From positions 36,150,832 through 36,214,831 of the forward strand of contig NC_091312.1 in assembly GCF_038502225.1 (NCBI RefSeq): 64,000 nucleotides of DNA, in the 5' to 3' direction. Below the pieces are notes generated by a model. It did no database searches and had not been told where the DNA came from. It saw nothing but the letters and a program-made list of their open reading frames with translations. Position 1 is the first letter of the stretch. Each line of letters starts with the position of its first letter. This DNA comes from Cherax quadricarinatus (taxonomy: Eukaryota > Arthropoda > Malacostraca > Decapoda > Parastacidae). Of this stretch, positions 43,846 to 55,270 are shown in pieces. Made by a program: the position numbers and the translations under genes.

Positions 43846-44380
43846 ACTCACATAATGAATTTTTATTTACACCAAAAAATAGATTTACTGTTATGCAATA
43901 TTGTAATATTTGTATACATAATATCAGTGCATTCATGAACATATATTAGACCCACCAGTTGACGTGCATTGGACTAGTGACGTCCTTTGTTTACTCGAAC
44001 ATTTCTGCTACTTTGAGCTCAGTTTCAACCTATTTTCAATACTAAAACCAATCGAAGTCATCTCTATTTCTGCAATATATCTTCCATTCTATGAAATGGG
44101 ACCAAGAAACCACGAATATAACCAGAAAATCAGTCAAAAATACACCGCAAATTCGCTATTTTAATCCAAATACACACAGTTTTTTCCCTCATTATGCACT
44201 GCTTGCTGCAGGATTTGTTTTATATGGTGCACACTTGCCACAAAGATGTATTCTCTCATATCTAGGCCCAAATTTACCCCTCACAGCTTATCTGAGTGAG
44301 CTGAGTTCAAGACGTAGTACTACGGCTTGGACCCTGACTTCAAAGCCATAGAACTACAAGACGGACCCTCAAGGGGTTAA

Positions 44381-44581
44381 AAAAGAGAATGGGGGCATCA
44401 GTAGATGGGGAGTTGGAGGTATTGGGAAGATGGCAGGAATATTTTGAGGAACTATTAAATGTTGAAGAGAGGAAGGCAGTAATTTCATGCACTGGTCAGG
44501 GAGGTATATCTTTTAGGAGTGAAGAGGAGCTGGATATGAGTGTGCGAGAGATGTGCGAGGCATTAGGTAGAATGAAAGGGA
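44381..44581 (+). pseudogene. RTE-like LINE, linker fragment
   Basis: The frame from 44389 reads GELEVLGRWQEYFEELLNVEE and then SVREMCEALGRMKG, the pre-RT region of the same LINE as 42253-42830. The TTAA element at 44586 ends it. The sequence on the far side of that element belongs to an oppositely oriented copy. Confidence 0.6.
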
Positions 44582-45781
44582 TTAACCCTTTGACTGTCGC
44601 AGGCCCCTTTCTGAAACTGTCACCCTATGTCGCAAAATATTTGAAAAAAAAAAAAAAATTATTTTACCTAAATGTTAGGATTATTTTACTGAGTGTTTTA
44701 AGCCTAAAAAAATTTTTTTTGCCATAAGTACTTACTGAGATACAGAGGAACAAAGTTGGCAGAGAATGAGTGGCGTATGGCAACAGCAGCGAATGCCACC
44801 CACCTGGTATTCTTTTATTTACTCCAATTTGAAGGTTTCTTGTATTTTCCAATATTTTTCTCTACTAAGTAACTTATGTGGCCTGTGAGACCAAAGTAAG
44901 GTGCATTGTTCAAATATACATTCATTGTTTACAACACAATAACTGAACAAACATTATCACTTAGATTGTGTACAAAACTTGTTTACACAAACAATACAAA
45001 ACATTGTTTATTACTATTGTTCCATAATATATATACATATGTACAGTCACTGAACACTTTCCTAGAACTGCTGCAGCTTGTGGAACTCTTTGAAACATGG
45101 GTATATGCAGAGTGGCACTTGACATTCCTCATACACAAAACAAGTGTCTCTGCCTGTTTGTGGGCATTTTGTGGTATGTCTACACACCAAACACCTCTTC
45201 TGAGCACTTTTCTTGAAAGCAGTAGGAGGCAGTTGTATGGGGTAGTGATCACCAGACCTCAAACGAGATGGCGTGTGTTGGTAATTTCGTGGGCGCTGGA
45301 CTATTGCAGGTGTTGCTCCTTGGTACTTGGCGATTATTTGTCTGATGACAGACAAACAAAATTCACCATATTTTGATTTGCTGTTGGTCCTCAACTTGTA
45401 TATGTTATAAGCATTTAGCATGGAAATATCAAGAAGATGGAAAAAAAGTTTCATATACCACTTATAACTTTTGTGTACACAATCAGCAAGCCCAATCTGC
45501 ATGTCACATTTGTCCACTAAGTGCATATTGAGGTTGTAGTCAATGACAGCTGCAGGTTTTAGAATGGGTTCATTGGTCTCTCTATTGTGCCTGCCAGTGT
45601 GTGCCATTTCGTTTTCAGTGAAATTATGTCAACAATGTGACATCACGTTTATCATGCCACTGAAATGCCATGATATCATTGGCAGCAAAGGCCTGCACTT
45701 CACCTCTGTGAGTGCCAGCGTTGAACCTTGGCATATGTTTATGATTACCACGCACTGTGCCACACGTCTGTCAGTGTGAAG

Positions 45782-46836
45782 GCTTACTCAGCCCTGTAAC
45801 AACTTCAGACAGTATTACCAAGGCTGGTTCCTCCTCAGGAAAATTAATGTATAGAAAAAGAATAAAAACTGACAAACATAAACACTTTATTATTTAGAAA
45901 ATATAAAATATAAAACACTTAAATATGAAGTATTAATCTTACATTAAAGAAAATGAAAAATATAAATGATAACTGAATTCAACGCTAATATAAATGTATA
46001 TAAAACGTGGGTGTCTGGTGTTGGTGACCCTGCGTGTTGTTGAAATCGTAGCCGTTGCTGATGATGGGGGTCGCAGGTGTTGGTTACAACCCACTGGTTC
46101 ATTCTTCACAGTATAGCCGTGAGTATTCTAACCCGATGACAGGAAAGCAGGTTCTTTACCGCTGCAATGATGAGGGGTTACGTCCTGCAATTTCATACAG
46201 GTGCACAGGTAATTAAATCCAAAAAGGGGAAGTCTCAGGACGTTAGTCCAACTCCATCAATTCTACTCGTTGATTGGCAGGTGACCCTCTCTGTCATCCA
46301 AGCTGGAAAGATAGACAGGTTACCCACTGCTTAAGAAATCACTCTCCATGATAAGTACAATACCTAAAAGATGTGGTGATTATTACAACAGTCAACTTAG
46401 AGCAAGACTGAAAGGACTTAAGTTTATTATTGGTCAAAAGTGAAGCTTTCAACCAATAAATCCACTAGAATACAAGGCAGGCATGTACTTACAGTAGTGC
46501 TGGGAGCTGTGAGTCTAGTGATTACTGTTTGGACTGGAGCCCCACACGTCACCTTTCGGGGGGGGGGGATAGCGGGAGCTAGACTGACCCTACCTTAACA
46601 AGCAGCCGGCGATCAAACTATCACTTTTGGGGTGGGGGGGGGAAAGGCGGGAATAGCAGGAGCTAGACTTGCCTTACCTTAACAAGTAGCCGGCAAGCAA
46701 ACTATCACTTTCGGGGAGGGGGAAAAAGGCGGGGGGATAGCGGGAGCTGGACTTACCCTACCTTAACAAGTAGCCGGCAATGAAACTATTGTTACTATAT
46801 CACTACTCCTATCTATTGAACTTTTCCCTCACAGGT
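45782..46836. other. Insert or unusual intron splitting the piggyBac transposase
   Basis: About 1.05 kb without coding lies between codons that are adjacent in other piggyBac transposases. On the transposase strand the left edge has CTGTGAGG and the right edge CACTGACAG, which could be splice sites, but the reading frame only joins cleanly if the cut is elsewhere. Contents: AT-rich sequence (45840-46000), unidentified sequence, and the tandem repeat at 46548-46790. Confidence 0.35.
46548..46790. repeat. Minisatellite, three units of about 70-90 bp
   Basis: Each unit carries a G-run, GGGAGCTAGACT (or a close variant), CCTACCTTAACAAG or similar, and AGCCGGC with AAACTAT. Units differ in the length of the G-run. 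It lies inside the insert of the piggyBac transposase. Confidence 0.8.
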
Positions 46837-48488
46837 TCACTCGCAAGAAATCACTGAGTATGGGGCTTGTGTACCAGTTATCAGTATATAATATATGCCC
46901 CTTACCAAGATATGGTTCCATCGTTGTTCTAACCACATCACCAGAGATACCCAATAACCTCCTGGTATCTCTCAATGTATTACTGCCAGTGTATACAATC
47001 ACACAGTACAAATAACTTTATATACCAAAGCGTTTCCTCTTGCTTGGTATGTATTGCTTGAATGAAAGTCGTCAATAACAAGCTTCCCAAAGGGATAAAA
47101 ATACATGCAACACTTTTGTTTCAGGTACATAAACACATTTCTAATCTTATATAACGTGTTGCTTCTGTCAGGCCTTGTTTTGTCTGAAAATTGTAACATA
47201 CGTAACAGTATCAAAAAACGATTCACACCTATATTGTCACTAAAACCATGGGTTGAAATCAGACGTTCTGTTGCCCAATATGTGGTGACAGTGTGCTTAT
47301 ACACATGTGGCATAAGCATTATTGTGGCAAAAAACAGGTACATCTCTGCCAAAGTTGTGTCCTTCCACTGGTGTAGCCGTGATCTTGGTGAGAGAATTGT
47401 ATTTGCCATGGTGTACTCATAGTATGTGTTGGTTTCCCTGACAATAATGTCCATCAGGGGTTCATCAAAGAATAAATGAAAGCATTCCAGTTCAGTAGCA
47501 TTGTTCCCAAGTGTACATGATGGCCGTATTCCACTTTGTGTTTCATCAAAGTCATGGGGACTGGGAACAAACTCGTCACCTTCCTGCCAATCCCAGATGC
47601 GGTCTGCTGGTGGGCTCTGGATGTTGAAACGTGGTTGTGGTTGTGGGAGTGTGGGGTTGGGTGAGGCTGGTTGTAGTTGTGCAGAGTCAGCAGCATCGGT
47701 AGTAGCGTGGCCCGCTGCTGGTGCCACATGACTCATGCCACCATCACTATCACCACCACCACCTGCTGCCTCACTCACATCATTCGTACCCATCGTAACA
47801 ATATCATCTTCACTATCAGGTCGTGGTGTAGGGCCACGGGATGTGCTCCGAGATTTACTCCTTCCTTGGAACAGCATATGGCACACTACCAGACCGCATG
47901 CTACGTCGTACATACTGCCGCTTCACTGGGGAATATTCACCCTCACTGTCGCAACTAGAACTGCTTTCAATAGCTTTGAAATCACTATCACTTTCACTGC
48001 TCACATCTGAGTCTTGTACACGGGCAACTAGTGTCCTCTTTCGTCCTGGTACAGGTGAACGTGAACGAGCCGGCCCAGCACCAGAGGTGGAAGGTCGTGA
48101 GTCATCTGGGTTTTCATCACTAATTATGTTTTATGTTATCCTGGGCACTGTTTTTGGTCACACCCGCTTGAAAACCATGGAATTCACTTTCACTGACACT
48201 TTCATCACTGTTAGAGCTATTGCTTGGGAACAAAAGTCCTCCAATCCGCTGATGAGTGAGGTACTTCTTACTGCGAGGCATGGTGAAAATGGACTACCAA
48301 GATGGCGTTCCCACAATGCACCACTGAGTCCCCAATTTTTTTTTCACAGGGTGCACACCCACCACTCAGACCCATTCTCTCTCATGTAGGCCTACCAGCT
48401 TTCTCCTGCTTGAATTTACGCGTATGTATACGTCAGAAACAGTGGCGCGTAAGACGTATATATACGGCCGAAACAGTCAAAGGGTTAA

Positions 48489-49211
48489 CTTGTTAATCTA
48501 ACTCCAAAACTTTTTCTTATTTTCAACAAAATTTGTTGATAACATCTCACCCACTCTCTCATTTGCTCTCTTTTTACATTGCTTCACCACTCTCTTAACC
48601 TCTCTCTTTTTCTCCATATACTCTTCCCTCCTTGCATCACTTCTATTTTGTAAAAACTTCTCATATGCTAACTTTTTCTCCCTTACTACTCTCTTTACAT
48701 CATCATTCCACCAATCGCTCCTCTTCCCTCGTGCACCCACTTTCCTGTAACCACAAACTTCTGCTGAACACTAACACTACATTTTTTAAACCTACCCCAT
48801 ACCTCTTCAACCCCATTGCCTATGCTCTCATTAGCCCATCTATCCTCCAATACCTGTTTATATCTTGCCCTAACTGCCTCCTCTTTTAGTTTATAAGCCT
48901 TCACCTCTCTCTTACCTGATGCTTCTATTCTCCTTGTATCCCATCTACCTTTTACTCTCAGTGTAGCTACAACTAAAAAGTGATCTGATATATCTGTGGC
49001 CCCTCTATAAACATGTACATCCTGAAGTCTACTCAACAGTCTTTTATCTACCAATACATAATCCAACAAACTACTGTCATTTTGCCCTACATCATATCTT
49101 GTATACTTATTTATCCTCTTTTTCTTAAAATATGTATTACCTATAAATAAACCCCTTTCTATTCAAAGTTTAATCAAAGGGCTCCCATTATCATTTACGC
49201 CTGGCACCCCA
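48489..49211 (-). pseudogene. RTE-like LINE fragment, inverted (endonuclease end and linker)
   Basis: The frame 48695-49069 reads LDYVLVDKRLLSRLQDVHVYR, DISDHFLVVATLRVKGRWD and AYKLKEEAVRARYKQ. The downstream 48498-48740 frame reads GKRSDWWNDDVKRVVREKK and ENKKKFWS. SDHFLV is the last endonuclease box. It is the same region as 42253-42830 but on the opposite strand, and it is joined at TTAA to the piggyBac element. The 5' side ends near 49211 where the CR1 element starts. Confidence 0.6.
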
Positions 49212-49221
49212 AATCACTTAG

Positions 49222-51491
49222 TTTCAATATATCATGGAATTACCCAGATAACTGCAATCAAATCTGTCCCAGAGTTTCACTTGGCCGACTTCATGGGACT
49301 GAAAAATTACCGGGGTGGGCTAAATTGGGATGTCCTGACTATGGGTCAGGTAGGTGATCTTGGTTGCCAATATGACGTTTTTCAGAGCATAGTTCTAGCT
49401 GCCCAGACAACTTTTGTTCTGAGTAGGGAAATTAGATCTAACAAAAATGATCCCAAATGGATGAACAATAGATTAAAACATCTCATTGGTCAAAAGAGAG
49501 GCATATATAGGTGTATCAAAAGAGGGGATGGGCAGTTTAGAAATCAATATATTCAATTAACGAAAGAAATAAAGAAAGGAATAAGAAAAGCAAAAAGGGA
49601 TTATGAGGCTAAGGTCACAAGGGATTCAAAGACTAACCCAAAAGGGTTCTTTCAGGTATACAGAAGTTAGATTAGGGACAAGATTGGCCCACTTAAGAGT
49701 AACTGGTCAGATCACTGACAGTGATAAGGATATGTGTGAAATTCTAAATACCTACTTCCTCTCAGTTTTCACCCAGGAAAATACTAGCAATATTCCTGAA
49801 ATAATAGATTATGTAGAACAGGACAATAAACTATGTACGATTGCAGTAACTAATGACATGGTCCTCAGACAAATAAAGAAACTAAAACCTAACAAATCCC
49901 CAGGCCCTGATGAACTAATTGCAAGGGTGTTAAAGGAATGTAAAGAGGAACTTAGCATACCTTTGGCTGATCTTTTTAACATATCACTACAAACTGGCAT
50001 AGTGCCTGATAAGTGGAAAATGGCAAATGTAATACCTATTTACAAAGCAGGTGACAGGTCCTTGGCTTCGAACTATAGACCAATAAGCCTTACCTCCTTA
50101 GTGGGAAAATTTATGGAATCAATAATTGCTGAAGCAATTCGTAGCCATCTTGATAGGCACAGATTGATTAATGAATCTCCACACGGTTTTACAAAGGGGC
50201 GTTCCTGTCTTACGAATTTACTAACTTTTTTCACTAAGGTGTTTGAGGAGGTAGATCATGGTAATAAATATGATATTGTGTATATGGACTTCAGTAAGGC
50301 TTTCGATAGAGTTCCACATCAGAGGCTATTGAGGAAACTTAAGGCACACAGAATAGGAGGAGAAATTTTTTCCTGGGTAGAGGCATGGCTGACAAATAGG
50401 CAGCAGAGTTTTTGCATAAATGGGGAGAAATCAGAATGGGGGCATGTCACAAGCGGTGTTCCTCAGGGGTCAGTGTTGGGCTCGTTGTTGTTCACAATTT
50501 ACATAAACGACATAGATGAGGGAATAAGTAGCGACAAAAGCAAATTTGCTGATGACACCAAAATAGGCTCACTAATGAGGACACTAGAGCACTCCAAGAT
50601 GATTTGAATACTGATGCAATGGTCGGAGAAGTGGCAGATGCAGTTTAATATTGACAAATGCAAAGTTCTAAATGTTGGACAGTTAAATAACCATGCCACA
50701 TATAAGCTAAATAATGTAGATCTTAATACTACTGATTGCGAAAAGGATTTAGGAGTTCTGGTTAGCAGTAATCTAAAACCAAGACAACAGTGCATTAGTG
50801 TTCGCAATAAAGCTAACAGAATTCTTGGCTTCATATGTAGAAGTATAAATAATAGAAGTCCTCAGGTTGTTCTTCAACTCTATATATCCTTGGTTAGGCC
50901 ACATTTAGACTATGCTGCTCAGTTCTGGTCACCGTATTACAGAATGGATATAATTGCTCTGGAAAACATACAGGATGACAAAGATGATCCCATGTATCAG
51001 AAATCTTCCATATGAGGATAGACTGAGGGTCTTGAATCTGCACTCTCTCGAAAGGCATAGAATTAGGGGGATATGATCGAGGTGTATAAATGGAAAACAA
51101 GAATAAATAAAAGGGATGTAAATAGCATGCTGAAAATTTCCAGCCAAGACAGGACTCGTAGCAATGGTTTCAAATTGGAAAAATTCAGATTCAGGAAGGA
51201 TATAGGAAAGCACTGGTTTGGTAATAGTCGTGGATAAGTGGAACAAACTCCCGAGTACAGTTATTGAGGGTAAAACGTTGTGTAGTTTTAAAAATAGGTT
51301 AGATAAATACATGAGTGGGTGTGGGTTGGACTTGACTAGCTTGTGCTGCTGGGTCTGGTGCCATGCTCCATCCTTAAGTGGAGGTGACCAGACTGGGTGA
51401 GTCATTGGGCTAATCTGGGGGGGGGGCATGGACTTGCTCCACATAGGTCAGTAGGCCTGTTGCATTGTTCCTTCTTTCTTATGTTCTTATG
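49222..51491 (+). mobile_element. CR1-type LINE, 5' truncated
   Basis: The coding order and motifs are those of the CR1 group, and the 3' end finishes with the 8-bp repeat TTCTTATG twice (51476-51491), the type of tail CR1 elements carry instead of poly(A). The endonuclease is mostly missing. A conserved 3'UTR segment with 'gcatggacttgctccacata' precedes the tail. Confidence 0.75.
49281..51015 (+). pseudogene. CR1-type reverse transcriptase, frameshifted
   Basis: The 49281-49670 frame covers the linker before the RT (KWMNNRLKHLIGQKRGIYR). After a shift near 49665 the 49603-50607 frame carries the RT: KPNKSPGPDELIARVLKE, NYRPISLTSLVGKFME, HGFTKGRSCLTNLLTFF, YMDFSKAFDRVPHQ, SGVPQGSVLGSLLF, and the catalytic FADDTKIG. 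A shift near 50600 leads to 50614-51015 with WSEKWQMQFNIDKCKVLNVG and the connection region (CISVRNKANRILGFI, LVRPHLDYAAQFW). The enzyme copies element RNA at the target nick. The catalytic boxes are intact, but at least two frameshifts make it a pseudogene. Confidence 0.8.
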
Positions 51492-51554
51492 AAATGCTCA
51501 GCATAGGTAACTGTTTATATGCTTACATATCTTTCAATGTTTCCACCTGTAAAT

Positions 51555-52120
51555 CTGCCATTTGGAAAAAGTACAGAAATTGGTGGGGAAAATCACCTGA
51601 CCCAGCTTTGGCATTTCCATCGATGGTATAAACATGGCTGATTTAGCTAAAGATACTGTATAACTGCAACTGGACATCACTTTGCTCAAAGTGTCTCAAG
51701 GGCCAACCTTGTCTTCCACCTTTTACAAATTACTAGAACATATGGTCAACAGGAGACATGCATGGTACTGTACCTGGAATCCCATAGTTGTATTTATCCC
51801 CACACCAGTATAGTTACTACTGAGGCTATCCTGTAGTTGATCCTTTACTTCATCTTAGCACATCTTTTTGCTGAATGGCAGTATATGGTGGCAGTCATTT
51901 TCATTCAAGACATGTGATACAGCTTGGTAATACTACTATAATAACTTGTCCTAAGCCATTGGCTTGTGTGGCTTCTGCCCACTTTTTCTTAACATTATGA
52001 CAGATTGGCTCTTTTGATCCAAGGAGTTGGATCTAACTTGACTGACTCCCATTTTCTAAACAATGTATAACCCTAATGGGTTTACCACTCTCCTCTCCAT
52101 TTATGAATGTAACTGTAATA
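51555..52120 (+). pseudogene. Ancient I-like LINE relic (RT region)
   Basis: Scattered similarity follows the order of the LINE copies: 'tttggaaaaagtacagaaat' matches the copies' TCTGGAAAAAAGTACGAAAA, then 'cacctgacccagcttt', then 'actagaacatatggtcaaca' near ERLVNRR, then a region resembling the FDLEKAYD to LRGNLPS stretch. Large deletions lie between. It ends near an eroded 'tgtataaccctaatgggttt' like the LINE tail. No frame survives. Confidence 0.5.
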
Positions 52121-52145
52121 ATTAATATATATATATATATATATA

Positions 52146-52462
52146 CAGCCTCTTCTCACTTAATGACGGAGTTCCGTTCCTAAGACCACATCGTTAAATG
52201 AATTCGTCGCTAAGTGAGGAGCATACTATAATGGTAGTGAGTTTGTCAACCATCTTTGATGTTATAATATCACCTTTGCACCATTTATAGCATTTCTGGT
52301 ATATTTTTAAATGTTTATACAATAGTGTACTGTATATTGAAATAAACAGAATAGAGGAAATTAGCTCTAATATACACTATTTAGGTATGAATACTGATCA
52401 GAGAGCCAGTCTTAAGTCCGAGGCATCGGTAAACGAGTATGTCACTAAGTTAGGAGAGGCTG
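52146..52462. mobile_element. MITE with CAGCCTCTTCTCACTTAATG ends
   Basis: Ends CAGCCTCTTCTCACTTAATG and CACTAAGTTAGGAGAGGCTG are flanked by TA (52144-52145, 52463-52464). The AT-rich interior has no coding. The structure is that of a Tc1/mariner or pogo-derived MITE. Confidence 0.75.
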
Positions 52463-52494
52463 TACTATATAGAAAGCTGCTAATTATGCAGAAC

Positions 52495-52692
52495 ATTTTG
52501 GGCAAATTAGGTCAATTTTGTCCTGGGATGTGACCCACACCAGTTGACTAACACCCAGGTACCCATTTTATACTTATGGATGAACATAGGAAACTGGTGT
52601 AAGGAAACATGCCCAATGTTTCAACCCTTGCCAAGAATTGAAGCCGGGCTCTCACAGTGTGAAGGTGAGAGCTTTAGCCACCAGGCCACCAT
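52495..52692 (-). repeat. tRNA-derived SINE
   Basis: Read on the minus strand, the head (TGGTGGCCTGGTGGCTAAAG then a box-B-like GGCTTCAATTC) is followed by 'gggtacctgggtgttagtc' and 'gtgtgggtcacatcc', matching the SINE at 60795-61040. Box B is eroded relative to that copy. Confidence 0.65.
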
Positions 52693-52849
52693 AATGTTTA
52701 TTTTTCAGCTTGATTTTTTTTTAATTAAAATTTGCAAATTTGCTTTCTCACTTACTGTACTGATCATTGCTGAGAACTTTATTCAGGGCATGAGAGATGC
52801 CACAGCTAAATTTGCAAGTGTTTGATAAATGCAACCATGGTGTAATTGC

Positions 52850-53690
52850 ACAAAAAGTGTGCAAGAGGAATAACTGGAAAAGTGGACAGATAGATATTTA
52901 ACTTCTTAACAAACAGAATCCAGAGAATGGTAGTAAACAGAGGGAAGTTAGAGGCTGCCACAGTGAAAAGCTCTGTCCTTCAAGGCACAGTACTTACCCC
53001 ACTTGTTTTTCATTCTTATATGTGACTTCGAGAAGGATGTAAATCATAGCACTGTAACATCCTTTGTTAAGAGCGGCACCTGTGGAAGATGAAAAAAACC
53101 TTTAGGCCACTATAAATCAAGTCTTCCAGTGGGCCTCATACAAGAATAAATTTCAGTTGCTCTGCTGGGGGAAAAAATGGAGGAAATGAAGACTAACAGA
53201 ATACAGGACAAACACAAACCATTCAATAGAGCGAACATCACATGTGGGAGACTTAGAAGTAATGATGTCAGAAGATGTCACATTCAATTATCATAATGTT
53301 GCCATTGCTACCACAAAGAAAATGATTGGTTGGATAATTAGAACTTACAAGACTAAGAGATGCTGAGGCAATAATGATACTCTTAAAGTCACTAGTTCTC
53401 TCTTGATTAACCTGGAAAATGTAGAGAGAACTTTCACAGCTTGTGTACACTCAATCAAGCACCTGAACTACTGGAAATACTTTAACTCCTTTCATCTGCA
53501 TTCTTTGGAATGTAGGCAAGAAAGGTATATAATTTACAACTGGAAAATTCTGGAGGGATTGGTTCCAAACCTGAACACTGAAATCACTCTGTATGGCAAC
53601 AAGAGATTTAACAGATTGCAGAATACCTCCACTAAAGAGCGGGGATGTGGCCAGCACTCTGACTCTTCATTGCCCTTTCTCCATGCATAA
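52850..53690 (+). pseudogene. Old CR1/L2-type LINE relic
   Basis: VLQGTVLTPLVF near 52975-53010 is a decayed PQGTVLGPLLF RT box. The 53403-53690 frame reads ERTFTACVHSIKHLNYWKYF, then ECRQERYIIYNWKILEGLVPN, the conserved region after the RT in many Jockey-superfamily LINEs. Between them are many indels. It carries no intact catalytic box. Confidence 0.55.
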
Positions 53691-53900
53691 GGGGAATTAC
53701 CAGCAAATGTCTGGTAATTCCCCCTGAATAAGTTCTTCAGATCAGAGCCTGACTAACCAGGCTGTGGTTCAGATGGACTGTGTGCAACCAACAGTAACAG
53801 CTTGGTTGATCAGGCCTTGATCCTTCAGAAGGCATGGTCTGTGACTGGGCTGTGGGGCCATTGACCCCCCTAAGGGTCCTTTAGGTAGACTATTATAAAA
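53690..53900 (+). repeat. LINE/SINE-type 3' tail with a perfect hairpin
   Basis: GGGGAATTACCAG-CAAATGT-CTGGTAATTCCCC forms a 13-bp perfect stem (about 53691-53723). The following sequence, 'gcatggtctgtgactgggct' and 'ccattgacccccc', resembles the 3' part of the SINE at 60981-61020. The rest, 53901-54335, is mostly unidentified; 'caattaggtttgatctgagg' (54181) resembles the reversed 5'UTR of the I-like LINE. Confidence 0.5.
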
Positions 53901-54338
53901 ATCGGCCTTATTCCTGTAATATTTCTTTTCCAATTTTAAAGGATTGGTCTGAGGCAGCACCCAGATGGAGATGACCCTAGGAATCATTAACAGATACAAT
54001 AACCAAGCAAATTAACCTCAACTGGCCACAAAATTACTTTACACACTCGGCATAATAGGGTAAGCATTGACTTTATAATGATGCCAAAGAAGTGAAGAAA
54101 CTTGTCTGATGCAAAGACTAAGCCTATTAGTTAAGTACGTACTGATCTCATACAGGTTCAACTGAGCTGGGAATAGGAGGCAATTAGGTTTGATCTGAGG
54201 AATGGAAGGGTAGTTACAATTTCTTGACAAGCAACAAGACATCCCTAGCAGTGCTCCTTCCTTGGATCAAATTTGATTATTTTCAATAATCCAGGGGCAG
54301 TATGACCCCTACAGTTTTAGCATTTCCCAGTAGAAATA

Positions 54339-54480
54339 CAGTGGAACCTCTACTTACGAGTGCATCCATGTGCGAGCTTTTCCAGATATGAGCAGCTGCT
54401 CGGTCGATTTTTTTCTTCCAGACGCGAGCAAAATTTCCAGATGCGAACGGGTCTCAAGGGACGTCAATTGACACTGGTGA
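54339..54480 (+). mobile_element. Tigger 5'-end fragment
   Basis: CAGTGGAACCTCTACTTACG after TA (54337-54338) opens a Tigger-type end with the usual 'cgagcaaaatttccagatgc' style subterminal sequence. No coding or opposite end follows. Confidence 0.6.
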
Positions 54481-54539
54481 GGGGACTCTTTCTCTTGACC
54501 TAGGGAATTGGATCTCAGTTGTTTGTTGGACTATATTAT

Positions 54540-54835
54540 TGAAATGTGGGTAGTGTATGACGAAAAGATGCTTCTTAACATATACCATAAATGAAAGAAA
54601 TCAGACCATAAATAATGGAGTTCACTTCTCAGTCATTAGCCTCCCCTTAGCGGTATATTTTCGTATGGTTTGTATGGTTGTATTCTCGTTTTATTTGGTC
54701 TCATGTGATAGAATGGAAGATATACTACAAAAATAAATATGATTTTAATTGGTTTCACGATGAAAAGTACCTTGAATTGAGCTCAGAATAGCAGAAACGT
54801 TCGATTCTTTGGTGACATCAGTGGTAGACATCATG
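54540..54835 (-). repeat. PB-C family fragment, inverted
   Basis: The sequence 'tagaatggaagatatactac' to 'ttgagctcagaatagcagaa' is the reverse of blocks in 1-695 and 42836-44376 (TTTCTGCTACTTTGAGCTCA, TCTTCCATTCTATGAAATG). No TTAA-flanked end is clear. Confidence 0.55.
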
Positions 54836-55270
54836 AGGTAGCAGTGTAAGTAAGTAAGTAAGTTTATTCAGGTATACACAAATACAGTGACATAGAATTA
54901 TCATACATAGCAGCATATGTGTAGAGAATCTAGGATAACCCAAAAAAGTCAGACAGAGTGACTTATTTCCACTGTGGTTCTTTTACCTTATTATTATAAT
55001 ATAAAGGTTATAATATTTTCTTATTATTCTATAATGAAGATAACATCTTATTATCATACTAAAAAGACTATCTACCACATGAGGGTCATTAAGACTATCT
55101 ACAATATAGGGGTCATTACTAGGAATAAGGTCAAATTTACACGTATGTTAGCTAAAAAATAGAAAATCATTCCCCTCCCTTTCTGTAGCTACATTCATCA
55201 GACACCTTTTGGCACTCTTCTTGAACTGGTTCATGCTATGACTGGCTTTGACATGTGTGGGTAGTCTGTT

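Larger units (their letters stand above)
42836..44376. mobile_element. piggyBac-type non-autonomous element (family PB-C)
   Basis: Left end CCCTTTCAGGGTCCAG after TTTA (42832-42835, one base off TTAA); right end GGACCCTCAAGGGG before TTAA (44377-44380). The interior matches 1-695. It contains no transposase and is interrupted by a 501-bp PLE-type insertion (43345-43845). Confidence 0.65.
45062..48281 (-). pseudogene. piggyBac transposase, frameshifted and interrupted
   Basis: The start is ATG 48281 (MPRSKKYLTHQRI), followed by an acidic Ser/Asp/Glu-rich leader with several frameshifts. The 46999-47913 frame has the DDE_Tnp_1_7-type domain: ECFHLFFDEPLMDIIVRETN, WKDTTLAEMYLFFA, then GFSDNIGVNRFLILLRMLQF. 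An internal deletion follows around the first catalytic Asp (LVIDD). The second Asp is in LYTDNWYTSP (46829-47011). After the interruption, CGTVRGNHKHMP and WHDKRDVTLLT are readable at about 45660-45780. The third Asp box is in VIDYNLNMHLVDKCD, and a C-terminal Cys-rich finger has CLVCRHTTKCP and CIYPCFKEFHK (45062-45607). It is inactive. Confidence 0.8.
44586..48484 (-). mobile_element. piggyBac element with transposase remnant (family PB-A)
   Basis: Ends CCCTTTGACTGTCGC and GGCCGAAACAGTCAAAGGG are flanked by TTAA (44582-44585, 48485-48488). Subterminal palindrome-like blocks lie at 48421-48434 and 48454-48468. It is the longest piggyBac element here, and its interior explains the deleted copy at 5550-7430. 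A region of about 1 kb (45782-46836) with a tandem repeat splits the transposase. Confidence 0.85.

Noticed and set aside
46548..46790. A CRISPR-like array.
   Set aside because: Only three long, contiguous units without spacers, in a eukaryotic transposon.
45782..46836. A regular intron in the piggyBac transposase.
   Set aside because: Possible GT and AG sites exist, but they do not restore the frame cleanly, and the segment contains a minisatellite. It is left as unresolved.
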